43,791 nucleotides of DNA from Hyphomicrobiaceae bacterium (lineage in GTDB: Bacteria; Pseudomonadota; Alphaproteobacteria; Rhizobiales; Xanthobacteraceae): the NCBI GenBank assembly GCA_947472885.1, contig CANJBX010000028.1:1-43791 (forward strand), written 5' to 3'. The translations under genes were made by a program, and so were the position numbers. Shown here one piece after another: positions 35,060-43,557 of this stretch (positions are counted from its first letter, which is position 1; each line of letters starts with the position of its first letter). The notes below the pieces were generated by a model. It was not told the DNA's origin. It was given only the letters and a program-made list of their open reading frames with translations, and did no database searches.

Positions 35060-35566
35060 CTAACTGTTGCCCATGAAGTCGCGCTTGCCGACTTCGACGC
35101 CATTGTGGCGCAGCAGCGCATACGACGTCGTGGCGTGGAAATAGAAATTCGGCATCGCGACCGACAGCAAATACTGCTGACCCTTGAACGTCACCTGCTT
35201 GCCGCCCTGCATGAACGAGATCTCGCGGTCTTCCGACCCATCGATCTGCGCCGGCTTGAGGTCTTTCAGGAACGCCACGGTCTTGGCGATGCGCTCCTGC
35301 AACTCCTCGAAGCTCGCTTCGTTGTCGGCGTATTTCGGCACGTCGATGCCGGCGAGGCGCGCGCCCGCCCCCTTGGCGAAGTCGGTCGCAAGCTGCACCT
35401 GCTTCACCAGCGTGAACATGTCCGGGAACAGGCGCGCGCCAAGAAATGCCGCCGGATCGATCTTCTTCGCCGTCGCATGTGCCACCGTCTTCTCAAGATT
35501 CTTCGAAAGGCCGTTGAGCAGCTGCAGGAAAACCGGAACCGAAGCCTGATACATCGAGATGGTCAT
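35060..35566 (-). CDS. DUF1993 family protein
   Basis: This 168-residue helical protein of the DUF1993 family has a DinB-like four-helix arrangement. It starts MTISMYQASVPVFLQLLNGL, with PDMFTLVKQVQLATDFAKGAG near residue 50 and a C-terminal segment PNFYFHATTSYALLRHNGVEVGKRDF, which are family hallmarks. The histidine in the last segment and the one near residue 30 might bind metal, but the function is not known. The ribosome-binding site (AGG in CAGGCCC) is weak. The gene follows prfC by 43 bases on the same strand and may be co-transcribed with it. Confidence 0.85.
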   Translation of the reverse strand: MTISMYQASVPVFLQLLNGLSKNLEKTVAHATAKKIDPAAFLGARLFPDMFTLVKQVQLATDFAKGAGARLAGIDVPKYADNEASFEELQERIAKTVAFLKDLKPAQIDGSEDREISFMQGGKQVTFKGQQYLLSVAMPNFYFHATTSYALLRHNGVEVGKRDFMGNS

Positions 35567-35609
35567 GGGCCTGAACTTTCATGCACGGATGTGTGCGAGC
35601 TTGGGAATT

Positions 35610-37247
35610 TTAAGCGGAGGCTTTCTTCATGTCGGCCTGCACGTCCTTCACATTGCTGAACGCAATGCCGGGGCTTTGCTGGTCGGTGTAGTCGAGATTG
35701 AATTCGTTGCGCGCGAGGAAAACGATATCGCCATCGAGGTCTTCCGCAATCGACGAGCGATAGGTTGAGACAAACTTGTCGAGCAGCTTGCGGTCTTCCG
35801 CCGTGATCCAGCGCGCCAGCTGGAATTCCGGCATGTCCCAGCGGACCTCAAGGCCGTATTCGGCATCGAGACGCGCCTTCAGCACATCAAGCTGCAATGG
35901 CCCGACCACACCGACCAGCGCGGGCGCGCCATCGGTCGGGCGAAACACCTGCACGACACCTTCTTCGGCCAGTTCCTGCAGCGCCTGCTTGAGTTTCTTG
36001 GCTTTCATCGCATCCGGCAGGCCGACACGGCGCAGGATTTCCGGCGCGAAGCTCGGCACGCCGACAAAGTTGAGGTCTTCGCCCTCGGTCAGCGTGTCGC
36101 CGATACGCAGGTTGCCGTGATTCGGGATTCCCACGACGTCGCCGGCATAGGCTTCATCGGCAACCGTGCGATCCTGCGCGAAGAAGAACTGCGGCGCATG
36201 GAGGCCGATGGTCTTGCCGGTGCGAACCTGCTTGGCCTTCATGCCGCGCGACAGCTTGCCTGAGCAGAGCCGCACGAACGCCATGCGGTCACGGTGGTTC
36301 GGGTCCATGTTGGCCTGGATCTTGAACACGAAGGCCGACATGTTGTTCTCGGCAGCATCGACTATCCGCTTGTCCGCCGACTGCGCGCGCGGCGCCGGCG
36401 CGATGGCGCCGAGCGCGTTGAGCAGATCGACCACGCCGAAATTCTTGATGGCGCTGCCAAAGAACACCGGCGTCAGATGGCCTTCGCGGAACGCCGCCAG
36501 ATCGAACGGCTTACAGGCCTCGCGCACCAGATCGAATTCGGCCTGTATTTTCTCGCCATCGAGGTTGGGGTTGATGGCGGCAAGTTCGCTCACCGAAATC
36601 TTCTGCAGCTTGCCGGTGGTCTGGCCATCGCTTTGCACGAGCCGCACTTCGCCGGTGGCAATATCCTGCGTACCGACGAAGTCGCGGCCCTGCCCGATCG
36701 GCCACGTCGCCGGCGTGGTGTCGAGCGCCAGCGTCTTCTCGATTTCGTCCATGATCTCGAACGGATCGCGCGCCTCGCGATCCATCTTGTTGATGAACGT
36801 GATGATCGGGATATCGCGCAGGCGGCAGACCTCGAACAGCTTGCGCGTCCGCGCTTCGATACCCTTCGCGGCGTCGATCACCATGACGGCGGAATCGACC
36901 GCCGTCAGCGTGCGGTAGGTATCTTCCGAAAAGTCCTCATGGCCCGGCGTGTCGAGCAGATTAAAGACATTGCCGCCGTATTCGAACGTCATCACCGAGG
37001 TGACGACCGAAATGCCGCGCTCGCGCTCGACCGCCATCCAGTCCGAACGGGTCGAACGCCGGTCACGCTTCGCCTTCACCTGTCCGGCAAGCTGGATCGC
37101 GCCGCCGAACAGCAGCAGCTTTTCCGTCAGCGTGGTCTTGCCAGCGTCAGGATGGGAAATAATGGCGAAGGTCCGGCGCCGATCGACCTCGGTTGCAAGC
37201 AGCGACCGGGCCGGGGCGCCCTCCGTGGGGCGTACAGGAACATTCAT
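35610..37247 (-). CDS. prfC: Peptide chain release factor 3
   Basis: The GTPase has 545 residues and recycles release factors 1 and 2 from the ribosome. GTP-binding motifs are G1 (SHPDAGKTT), G2 within RERGISVVTS, G3 (LLDTPGHEDFS) and G4 (INKMDREARDP). Domains II and III follow, ending in the family's C-terminal part with WITAEDRKLLDKF. Length and motif order match RF3 rather than elongation factor G. ATG 37247 is in the position expected, about 28 residues before the G1 motif. It seems unrelated in function to the neighbouring catabolic operon. Confidence 0.96.
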   Translation of the reverse strand: MNVPVRPTEGAPARSLLATEVDRRRTFAIISHPDAGKTTLTEKLLLFGGAIQLAGQVKAKRDRRSTRSDWMAVERERGISVVTSVMTFEYGGNVFNLLDTPGHEDFSEDTYRTLTAVDSAVMVIDAAKGIEARTRKLFEVCRLRDIPIITFINKMDREARDPFEIMDEIEKTLALDTTPATWPIGQGRDFVGTQDIATGEVRLVQSDGQTTGKLQKISVSELAAINPNLDGEKIQAEFDLVREACKPFDLAAFREGHLTPVFFGSAIKNFGVVDLLNALGAIAPAPRAQSADKRIVDAAENNMSAFVFKIQANMDPNHRDRMAFVRLCSGKLSRGMKAKQVRTGKTIGLHAPQFFFAQDRTVADEAYAGDVVGIPNHGNLRIGDTLTEGEDLNFVGVPSFAPEILRRVGLPDAMKAKKLKQALQELAEEGVVQVFRPTDGAPALVGVVGPLQLDVLKARLDAEYGLEVRWDMPEFQLARWITAEDRKLLDKFVSTYRSSIAEDLDGDIVFLARNEFNLDYTDQQSPGIAFSNVKDVQADMKKASA

Positions 37248-37336
37248 GGTGCCGTGGATGTGGCAGGTATCGGGCCTGCGATCAAGGTCGGAGAAACGCC
37301 GAATTTACCGGCGGAATACCCTCAATCTCCAGCGGT

Positions 37337-38101
37337 TTAGCCAAGATACGCCCCGCCGTTCACATGCAGCGTCTGCCCGGTGATGTAACGCCCGCCCGGC
37401 CCGCACAGGAATCGCACGGTAGAGGCGATGTCCTGCGGTTTACCGCGCTCGCCGGTCAGGGTCTGGTTGCGGCGGTGGTGGTCGGGCTCGCCAGCCGCGC
37501 CCCGGTCCGCCGGCGTGCCGATCAGGCCCGGAACCACCAGATTGACCGTTACTTTATGTTCCGCGAGATCTTGCGCCAGCGCGCGCGTGAGACCGACAAG
37601 GCCGGACTTGGCCGTCACGACATGGGCGCGGTTCTTCGAGCCGGTGTGGGCGCTCATGCCGCCGACGTTGATGATCGTACCGCCGTTCTTTTTCAGGTGC
37701 GGCAGGCAGGCCTTCACGCAATGAAACGTGCCGTCGAGTATGACGTCGAGGACACTGCGCCATTCGGCAAAGGTCATTTCCTCGAGCGACTTCTCGGCAC
37801 GCAACGCCGCATTGTTGATGAGAAAATCGACCCGGCCAAATGCCGACACTGCCTGCGCGACCAGATTTTCGACCGCCTTCGGGTCTGCGACATCGCCGAT
37901 GACCCCAATCGCCTTGTCGCCCCGCGCCACGATTTCGGCTGCGACCGCATCGGCCTCAGTCTTGTTCGAGCGCGCATTGACCACCACCGCAGCGCCGGCA
38001 TCGGCAAGGTCGAGCGCAATAGCGCGGCCGATGTTACGCCCCGCCCCCGTGACGATGGCGACGCGGCCGTGAAGCTCATTGGTCATTTCAGCCATCTGCA
38101 A
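37337..38101 (-). CDS. Short-chain dehydrogenase/reductase lacking the catalytic tyrosine
   Basis: This 254-residue SDR protein has the nucleotide motif TGAGRNIG near residue 18 and NNAA near 97. The catalytic lysine is Lys165 in VVTAKSGLVG, but the residue four before it, normally the catalytic Tyr, is Val161, and the usual Ser is not in its normal place. It may therefore be a non-standard dehydrogenase, an epimerase-like or a binding protein. Gly-Gly-Ala-Tyr-Leu-Gly ends the protein as in typical SDRs. The start 38101 lies 5 bases after the PrpD-like stop; ATG 38086 is a possible alternative. It is the last gene of the five-gene operon. Confidence 0.88.
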   Translation of the reverse strand: MQMAEMTNELHGRVAIVTGAGRNIGRAIALDLADAGAAVVVNARSNKTEADAVAAEIVARGDKAIGVIGDVADPKAVENLVAQAVSAFGRVDFLINNAALRAEKSLEEMTFAEWRSVLDVILDGTFHCVKACLPHLKKNGGTIINVGGMSAHTGSKNRAHVVTAKSGLVGLTRALAQDLAEHKVTVNLVVPGLIGTPADRGAAGEPDHHRRNQTLTGERGKPQDIASTVRFLCGPGGRYITGQTLHVNGGAYLG

Positions 38102-38106
38102 AATCC

Positions 38107-39480
38107 TCAGCCGCGCAATGCCGCAAGATCGACGCGGCCGTCATACAGCGTGTGAGCGAGCTTGAGCGCCGCTGCGATCCGCGCATCATCCCAGCCGCCG
38201 TGGCGGCAGCACAATGTAAATTTCTCCTCGATATCCCGGCGCGTCAACGGCTCATGCGCACCGCCCCGCATATGCGGCTGGCGCTCCTCGATCACGCTGT
38301 CGTCTTTCATGATTGCGCGGATATGTCCGGTGAAATTATCGGGATAGGGGTTTTTCGGATCGATGACGTAACGGACCTTGGCGGCAACGGCCAGCACGGC
38401 GGGATCTTTCACGGCCGCATCGGTAAAGGAATCCAGCCCAACATTGCCGCGCACGAAAGCCGCCGCGATGCAGTATGGCGTCGAGAATTTCGCGCCGTAG
38501 CCGTTCGGCGGGCGCTGCTTGTCGGCCAGCGTCTCCCACAAGCGATGCACGGTGCCCTCGCCGACCTCACAGATCATTTCCCTGATATCCTCGGCCTTCA
38601 CGCCGCGCGCCGCCAGCCGTCTTGCGCAATCGATGTAGGGATGCGTCATGGTCCCGCAGGGATAGAGCTTGAACGCCAGCGTTTCCGACACCCACTTCCT
38701 GCCGAAGTCGCCGGTCAGCAACTCGTACTTGCCATCGGTCGTATTCGCGAAACCATGGAAAAATCCATGCGTGCCCTCGAACACCGTGCGTGGGCCGGTA
38801 AAGCCGTTCCTGGCCATCAGCGCCGCACGAATACCGGACTGCGCAGCCCAGCCGCCGTGCATGCGCTTGGTCCACGCACCTTCGGCGAGATACTCGATGA
38901 TGCCCGACGCCATGCTGCCGGCGATGCCGAGTGCATCGACGATCTGCCGCTCGTTCAGCCGCAACGCCGTGGCAACGCCGGCCGCCGCCGCCATCGCGCC
39001 GAACACCGCCGTCGGATGAAACCCGGCCTTGTGCACAAGCTTGGGCGTAACGAGGCCCAGCCGGCACATCACTTCCACGCCAACCGCGATGCCGAGCAGC
39101 GCCGCCTTGCCATCCGGGTTGTGCCGCTCGCATGCCGCCAGCACCGCCGGCACGATCACCGCCCCCGCATGCACCGGCCCGCCCTCGAACGTATCGTCGA
39201 AATCCTCGCCGTGGATCGCCGTGCCATTGACCAGCGCCGCCGCAGCGGCACTCAGGCCGCGTGCATGACCAACAGCGGTGCACGGCCCATCGTCATCACA
39301 AGCCGCCAGCGTCGCCCGGACATAATCCTCGTGGCGCGCCGTGAGGCACAGACCCCAGACATCGATCAGCAGGTCTTCGTTTTTTGCGCGTATGGCTGCC
39401 GGCAGATGTGCAGCGTCCAGCGCGGCGATTTGTTTCGCCAGTGCGTCAGCAACGGAAACTTTGGGAAGATGTGCGGCCAT
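38107..39480 (-). CDS. MmgE/PrpD family protein
   Basis: This 457-residue protein is of the 2-methylcitrate dehydratase (PrpD) / aconitate decarboxylase family. Family segments are NGTAIHGEDFDDTFEGGPVHAG near residue 88 (active-site loop with His and Asp), GVEVMCRLGLVTPK and KLYPCGTMTHPYID. It should dehydrate or decarboxylate a di- or tricarboxylic acid. The classic prpBC partners are absent, so a substrate other than methylcitrate is likely. ATG 39480 lies 9 bases after the permease stop, and the SDR gene starts 5 bases after its own stop. Confidence 0.9.
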   Translation of the reverse strand: MAAHLPKVSVADALAKQIAALDAAHLPAAIRAKNEDLLIDVWGLCLTARHEDYVRATLAACDDDGPCTAVGHARGLSAAAAALVNGTAIHGEDFDDTFEGGPVHAGAVIVPAVLAACERHNPDGKAALLGIAVGVEVMCRLGLVTPKLVHKAGFHPTAVFGAMAAAAGVATALRLNERQIVDALGIAGSMASGIIEYLAEGAWTKRMHGGWAAQSGIRAALMARNGFTGPRTVFEGTHGFFHGFANTTDGKYELLTGDFGRKWVSETLAFKLYPCGTMTHPYIDCARRLAARGVKAEDIREMICEVGEGTVHRLWETLADKQRPPNGYGAKFSTPYCIAAAFVRGNVGLDSFTDAAVKDPAVLAVAAKVRYVIDPKNPYPDNFTGHIRAIMKDDSVIEERQPHMRGGAHEPLTRRDIEEKFTLCCRHGGWDDARIAAALKLAHTLYDGRVDLAALRG

Positions 39481-39489
39481 GATACCCGG

Positions 39490-41220
39490 CTAACTGTTGC
39501 GCAGGCGCATGCCGCCAAAACCGGGAATGCGATTGACGGCGATGACGACGGCGAAAGTAATGACCAGCATCATGATGCCCAGCACGGAAATCGCCGCCAG
39601 GTCGCCGCTTTCGTTAAGATCGAAGATCAGCACCGAAATGACCTTGGTCTCCGACGTGAACAGCATGATCGCGGCCGACAACTCACGAATGGTTCCGACG
39701 AAAATAAAGCACCATGTCGCAATTACCGACGTGCGCAGCAGCGGCGCCGTGATCTGCCACAGCGCGCGCAGGCGGGTCGCGCCAAGGATACGGCTGGCAT
39801 CTTCAAATTCGGGATGAACCGCGCGCACCGCGGACTGCAACTGCTGATACGCCGCCGGCAGGCTGATGGTGACGAAGGCGATCAGCAGTATCCACAGGGT
39901 GCCATACAGCACGAACGGCGGCTGCGTATAGGTGAGAAATAACCCGACGCCGAGCACGATGCCGGGGATCGCCACCGGCGTGGTCGCCAGAAACGCCAGA
40001 ATGCGATAGCCGCGTACAGCCTTGCGCGTCGTCAGATAAGCGATCACGACCGCCAGCACCGTGCCAATGGTCGCCGTCGAGACGCCGAGGATCACCGTGT
40101 TCCAGACCGCCAGCCTGGTCGTGGAAAGTTCGAAGAACACCCACTCGATATTATGCAGCGTCATGGTCGCAAACGTCACCGGCTGGGAAGCGACCGGCGA
40201 CACCGCGGCATTGAGCAACGCGCCATAGGGCAGAATGATCGGGTTGAGCAGCACGGCGAAACACAGCGCCAGCGCCGGCCAGCGCCAGCGGCCAAGCTTG
40301 ATCAGCCGCGGCTCGCCGGATTTTCCGCCCAGCACCGCATAACCGCGGCGGCCAAGGATCATATGCTCAGCCCGCAGCAATATGACCGTCAGCACCAGTA
40401 ACGGCAACGCGGCAGCGGCAGCGAGTTCGGGTTTCGGCGGATACTGGAACAGGCTCCAGATCTTCGTCGTCATGGTGTGGAAGCCCGCGGGCAGTGCCAG
40501 GATCGCAGGCGAGCCGAACAGTGTCATGGCCTGCAGGAACGCGACCAGCGCACCGGCCAGCAAGGCCGGCAACACCAGCGGCACCGTCACCTTGCGCGCC
40601 GTATCCCAGGTGCGGCCGCCGAGGATCGAAGACGCATCCTCGAGATCGCCCGGAATGCGGTCGAGCGCATTGGCGACCAGCACGAACACATAGGGAAACG
40701 TGTAGCAGGCGATCACAAAGATCAGCCCCGTAAAGGAATAGATGTTGAACAGGTGTTCGTCCGGCGGGGCATTCGTCACAACGCGATAGAACTTGTTGAG
40801 CAGCCCGCTGTTCGGCGCCGCCAGCAATTCCCAGGCGATGGCGCCCAGAAACGGCGGCGTGACGAACGAAGCCGTCACGAGATAGCGCACCAGCATCCCG
40901 CCCGGCATGTTGGTGCGCGCCACCAGCCATCCCATCGGGGCCGCCACCACGCAACAGATCAGTCCGGTCGAGAACGACAATATAAATGTTGTCAGCAGCG
41001 GGTCGAGGAACGCTGGATCGGAAAACAGCTTGCCGAAGTTGCCGAGCGTGAAAGCGCCGGTGCGGTCGACCACGCTGTAATAAAGCAGCCACGACACCGG
41101 CAGCACGATCAGCACGCACAACAGCGCGGCAAAGCCATAGAAGATCGGGCGCGTGATATCGAACCCGCCCCCGCTGGTGCGGGCTCCCGGAGACAATGCC
41201 GTTGTTTCCACCGCGGTCAT
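39490..41220 (-). CDS. ABC transporter permease, ferric/phosphonate type
   Basis: This 576-residue permease has two fused halves, each with about six membrane helices, as in FbpB/AfuB-type and related importers. Each half has an EAA-like loop: RIPGDLEDASSILGGRTW near residue 190 and VHPEFEDASRILGATRL near 470. Paired with the binding protein 9 bases upstream and the ATPase before it, it forms a complete importer. ATG 41220 has no strong ribosome-binding site but overlaps the natural start position. Confidence 0.92.
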   Translation of the reverse strand: MTAVETTALSPGARTSGGGFDITRPIFYGFAALLCVLIVLPVSWLLYYSVVDRTGAFTLGNFGKLFSDPAFLDPLLTTFILSFSTGLICCVVAAPMGWLVARTNMPGGMLVRYLVTASFVTPPFLGAIAWELLAAPNSGLLNKFYRVVTNAPPDEHLFNIYSFTGLIFVIACYTFPYVFVLVANALDRIPGDLEDASSILGGRTWDTARKVTVPLVLPALLAGALVAFLQAMTLFGSPAILALPAGFHTMTTKIWSLFQYPPKPELAAAAALPLLVLTVILLRAEHMILGRRGYAVLGGKSGEPRLIKLGRWRWPALALCFAVLLNPIILPYGALLNAAVSPVASQPVTFATMTLHNIEWVFFELSTTRLAVWNTVILGVSTATIGTVLAVVIAYLTTRKAVRGYRILAFLATTPVAIPGIVLGVGLFLTYTQPPFVLYGTLWILLIAFVTISLPAAYQQLQSAVRAVHPEFEDASRILGATRLRALWQITAPLLRTSVIATWCFIFVGTIRELSAAIMLFTSETKVISVLIFDLNESGDLAAISVLGIMMLVITFAVVIAVNRIPGFGGMRLRNS

Positions 41221-41229
41221 TGCGTGTAA

Positions 41230-42297
41230 TCAGACCTTGAAGAGCTGCGTATAGCGGGCCTTGATGTCGTCGCCGTGTTTCTCGACCTCGGCGGCGTTGT
41301 CCTTCATGGTCTTGATGTCCTTGAAAGCCTTGCGTCCGGCTTTTTCCTTTGTCTGCGGATGGACGGAGCGCAACCCGCCCGTATCGATGATGAGCTGCTG
41401 GCATTCCGGCGTGAAGCAATAGCTCTGGAACAACCGCGCGGCATTGGGATTTGGCGCATTCTTGAACACGCCATTCGGGCCGATGATGAGCGGCGAACCT
41501 TCCGACGCATAAACCGGCTCCACAGGCTGCCCGGATTCCTTGAGCTGGAAAATATTGTATTCGTTACCGTCCACCATTACGGCGCGCTCGCCGAGCGCCA
41601 GCTTCTTCGGCGGGTCGGCTGACGACTGCACCTGCATGATGCGCTGCCGGGCGAGCTTTTCGAAATACGGCCAACCGAGGTCGCGTGACATCTGATAGGT
41701 CGCGGTCATGATCGTGCCGCTGTAGCCGGGATGCGCCTTCACCATCTTGCCGGCCCATTTCGGATCGAGCAGGTCGGCAAAACTCTTCGGCGCGTCCTCT
41801 GCCTTCACCAGACTTGAGTTGTAGGCGATGACCGAGAGCCAGACACGGAAACTGGCAAACTGCCCGTCCGCGTCCTTATGTTCCGTGGGATAGTGCTTCG
41901 CCACATCTTCGGGAACGTAGGGGACAAGCAGGCCATCCCGCTTCCACACCACAAAGTGCGCGGCATCCGACGAGTTCACCACATCGACCGCGTTGATGCG
42001 GCTCGCATACTCCTGCCCGATGCGCTGGAACACACGTTCGGCGCCAGTGCGCTCGACGCGCACGGTGATCGACGGATACTTCGTCTCGAACGATCTCGCG
42101 ATCTTCTCGGCGAGCGGCAGATCGACCGATGTATAATAGACGACCTTGCCTTCCTTTCTGGCGGCGGCGATCAGCGCCGGCGTGATGGCCGTCGGCTCCG
42201 GCGCAGCGGCGCGGATGGGCGAAGCAAATGTTGTGAACGCGGCCGCTGCCACCGAGGACTTCAGGACATCGCGCCTGGAAAATTTCATGTCTCGCAT
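41230..42297 (-). CDS. Periplasmic binding protein of the FbpA-like superfamily
   Basis: This 355-residue class II binding protein has a Tat-type signal (FSRRDVLKSSVAAAAF) and a cleavage region near PIRAAAP. Family marks are KVVYYTSVDLPLAEKIARSFE and the lobe crossover DLLDPKWAGKMV. At the place where ferric FbpA proteins have a Tyr-Tyr iron pair, this protein reads GNEYNIF, a single Tyr, so iron is not favoured as its ligand. It may carry a carboxylic or phosphonic acid. ATG 42297 has GGGAGGA 5 bases upstream; ATG 42288 is in the same frame. Confidence 0.9.
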   Translation of the reverse strand: MRDMKFSRRDVLKSSVAAAAFTTFASPIRAAAPEPTAITPALIAAARKEGKVVYYTSVDLPLAEKIARSFETKYPSITVRVERTGAERVFQRIGQEYASRINAVDVVNSSDAAHFVVWKRDGLLVPYVPEDVAKHYPTEHKDADGQFASFRVWLSVIAYNSSLVKAEDAPKSFADLLDPKWAGKMVKAHPGYSGTIMTATYQMSRDLGWPYFEKLARQRIMQVQSSADPPKKLALGERAVMVDGNEYNIFQLKESGQPVEPVYASEGSPLIIGPNGVFKNAPNPNAARLFQSYCFTPECQQLIIDTGGLRSVHPQTKEKAGRKAFKDIKTMKDNAAEVEKHGDDIKARYTQLFKV

Positions 42298-42333
42298 GCT
42301 TTCCTCCCTGTTTCCCGATTTTGCTTTTGTCTT

Positions 42334-43395
42334 TTATTCAGCCAATACGCGGCATTTGTCGGGTGGCAGATGCAGCCACACCGGCGCGCCGGGCGCGATA
42401 CTCAAGGCAGGCGATGTAATGAGCCGTAACTGGGTGCCGTCACCGGCTTCCACCATGTAGTCGCGGTTGCCGCCCAGAAAAATCTGCCGCACCACTTTCG
42501 CAGGCACGACATTGCTGTCGCTTTGCGGCTTTGCCGGCATCAGGTTGATTTCATGCTGGCGGATCGACAGCGCCGCCGGAGCGTTCGCGCTTGCAACGCC
42601 GTTTACCTGCAACGGTACGCCCGAGAACTCGACGGTGCGGGCATCGAGCCCCCGCCCCTTCAGGACATTGCTGTTGCCAATGAAGCGCGCGACAAATTCC
42701 GAGCGCGGCCGGTCGTAGATTTCTTCGGGCGACCCGGCCTGCTCGATGCGACCGCCGTTCATGACGGCGATCACGTCCGCTGTCGTCATGGCTTCCGATT
42801 GGTCGTGCGTGACGTAAACCGTCGTGCAGTGAAACACGTCGTGCAGGCGGCGGATTTCAAATCGCATCTCCTCGCGCAGGTTGGCGTCGAGATTCGACAA
42901 CGGCTCATCGAGCAGCAGCGTCTCCGGTTCGACAATCAGCGCCCGCGCCAGCGCAACGCGCTGTTGCTGGCCACCCGACAATTCGCCGGGATAGCGGTCG
43001 GCAAAGCGGCCAAGCTGGGTGGTGGTCAGGATCGCGTCGAGCTTGCGCGCGATCACGTCCGCGCCGGCTTTCCTGATCTTGAGACCGTAGGCGACATTCT
43101 CCGCCACCGTCATGTGCGGCCACAGCGCGTAGCTCTGGAAGATCATCGACATGTTGCGCCGCTCGGGCGGCACGGTCTGGCGCACGGAGGAAATCACGCG
43201 GTCGCCGACAGTAATTTCGCCATCGCTTGGCTCGACGAAACCGGCAATCAGGCGCAGCGTCGTGGTCTTACCGCAGCCGGACGGGCCAAGCAGACAGACG
43301 AGCTTGCCGGGATCGATCCGCAGCGAAACATTGTCCACCACCTTGATCGGCCCGTAGAATTTGGTCAGCCCGCGCAGTTCAACCGACGCCAACAT
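42334..43395 (-). CDS. ABC transporter ATPase, FbpC/PotA-like
   Basis: The ATPase has 353 residues. Walker A is GPSGCGKTT, the signature is LSGGQQQRVALARAL, Walker B is TLLLDEPLSNLD, and the switch His is in YVTHDQSEAM. The C-terminal TOBE-like domain from about residue 270 fits the group of iron, spermidine and phosphonate importers. ATG 43395 lies after GGGAGGGT, with very short spacing. It is the first gene of the operon with binding protein, permease, PrpD-like and SDR genes. Promoter elements should lie in the 100 bases upstream. Confidence 0.94.
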   Translation of the reverse strand: MLASVELRGLTKFYGPIKVVDNVSLRIDPGKLVCLLGPSGCGKTTTLRLIAGFVEPSDGEITVGDRVISSVRQTVPPERRNMSMIFQSYALWPHMTVAENVAYGLKIRKAGADVIARKLDAILTTTQLGRFADRYPGELSGGQQQRVALARALIVEPETLLLDEPLSNLDANLREEMRFEIRRLHDVFHCTTVYVTHDQSEAMTTADVIAVMNGGRIEQAGSPEEIYDRPRSEFVARFIGNSNVLKGRGLDARTVEFSGVPLQVNGVASANAPAALSIRQHEINLMPAKPQSDSNVVPAKVVRQIFLGGNRDYMVEAGDGTQLRLITSPALSIAPGAPVWLHLPPDKCRVLAE

Positions 43396-43497
43396 ACCCT
43401 CCCGCTTGCCGCTTTTTTCAAGAGTATCGCAACAAGTCCGGGAGTTTCCTATAGCGTTTCGAGCGGAATTGAAGCGTGAGCGGGACTACTCCCGGAT

Positions 43498-43524
43498 AAA
43501 AAAGGCCGGGGAAGCCCCGACCTT
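43498..43524 (-). terminator. Rho-independent terminator
   Basis: A 10-bp stem (AAGGCCGGGG with CCCCGACCTT, one G-T pair) with a 3-base loop is followed by TTTTTT on the minus strand. It lies 34 bases after the stop of the transposase-derived frame and insulates the transporter operon. Confidence 0.85.
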
Positions 43525-43557
43525 GTGGAATATATGTTGTTGGCAGATCTGGCGAGG

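Noticed and set aside
38152-39942. A 596-residue plus-strand frame opposite the PrpD-like gene and the permease end
   Set aside because: Arg/His-rich shadow frame; the minus-strand proteins have clear family motifs.
41230-43395. Naming the importer fbpABC as an iron transporter
   Set aside because: The binding protein lacks the Tyr-Tyr iron pair and the operon carries organic-acid enzymes.
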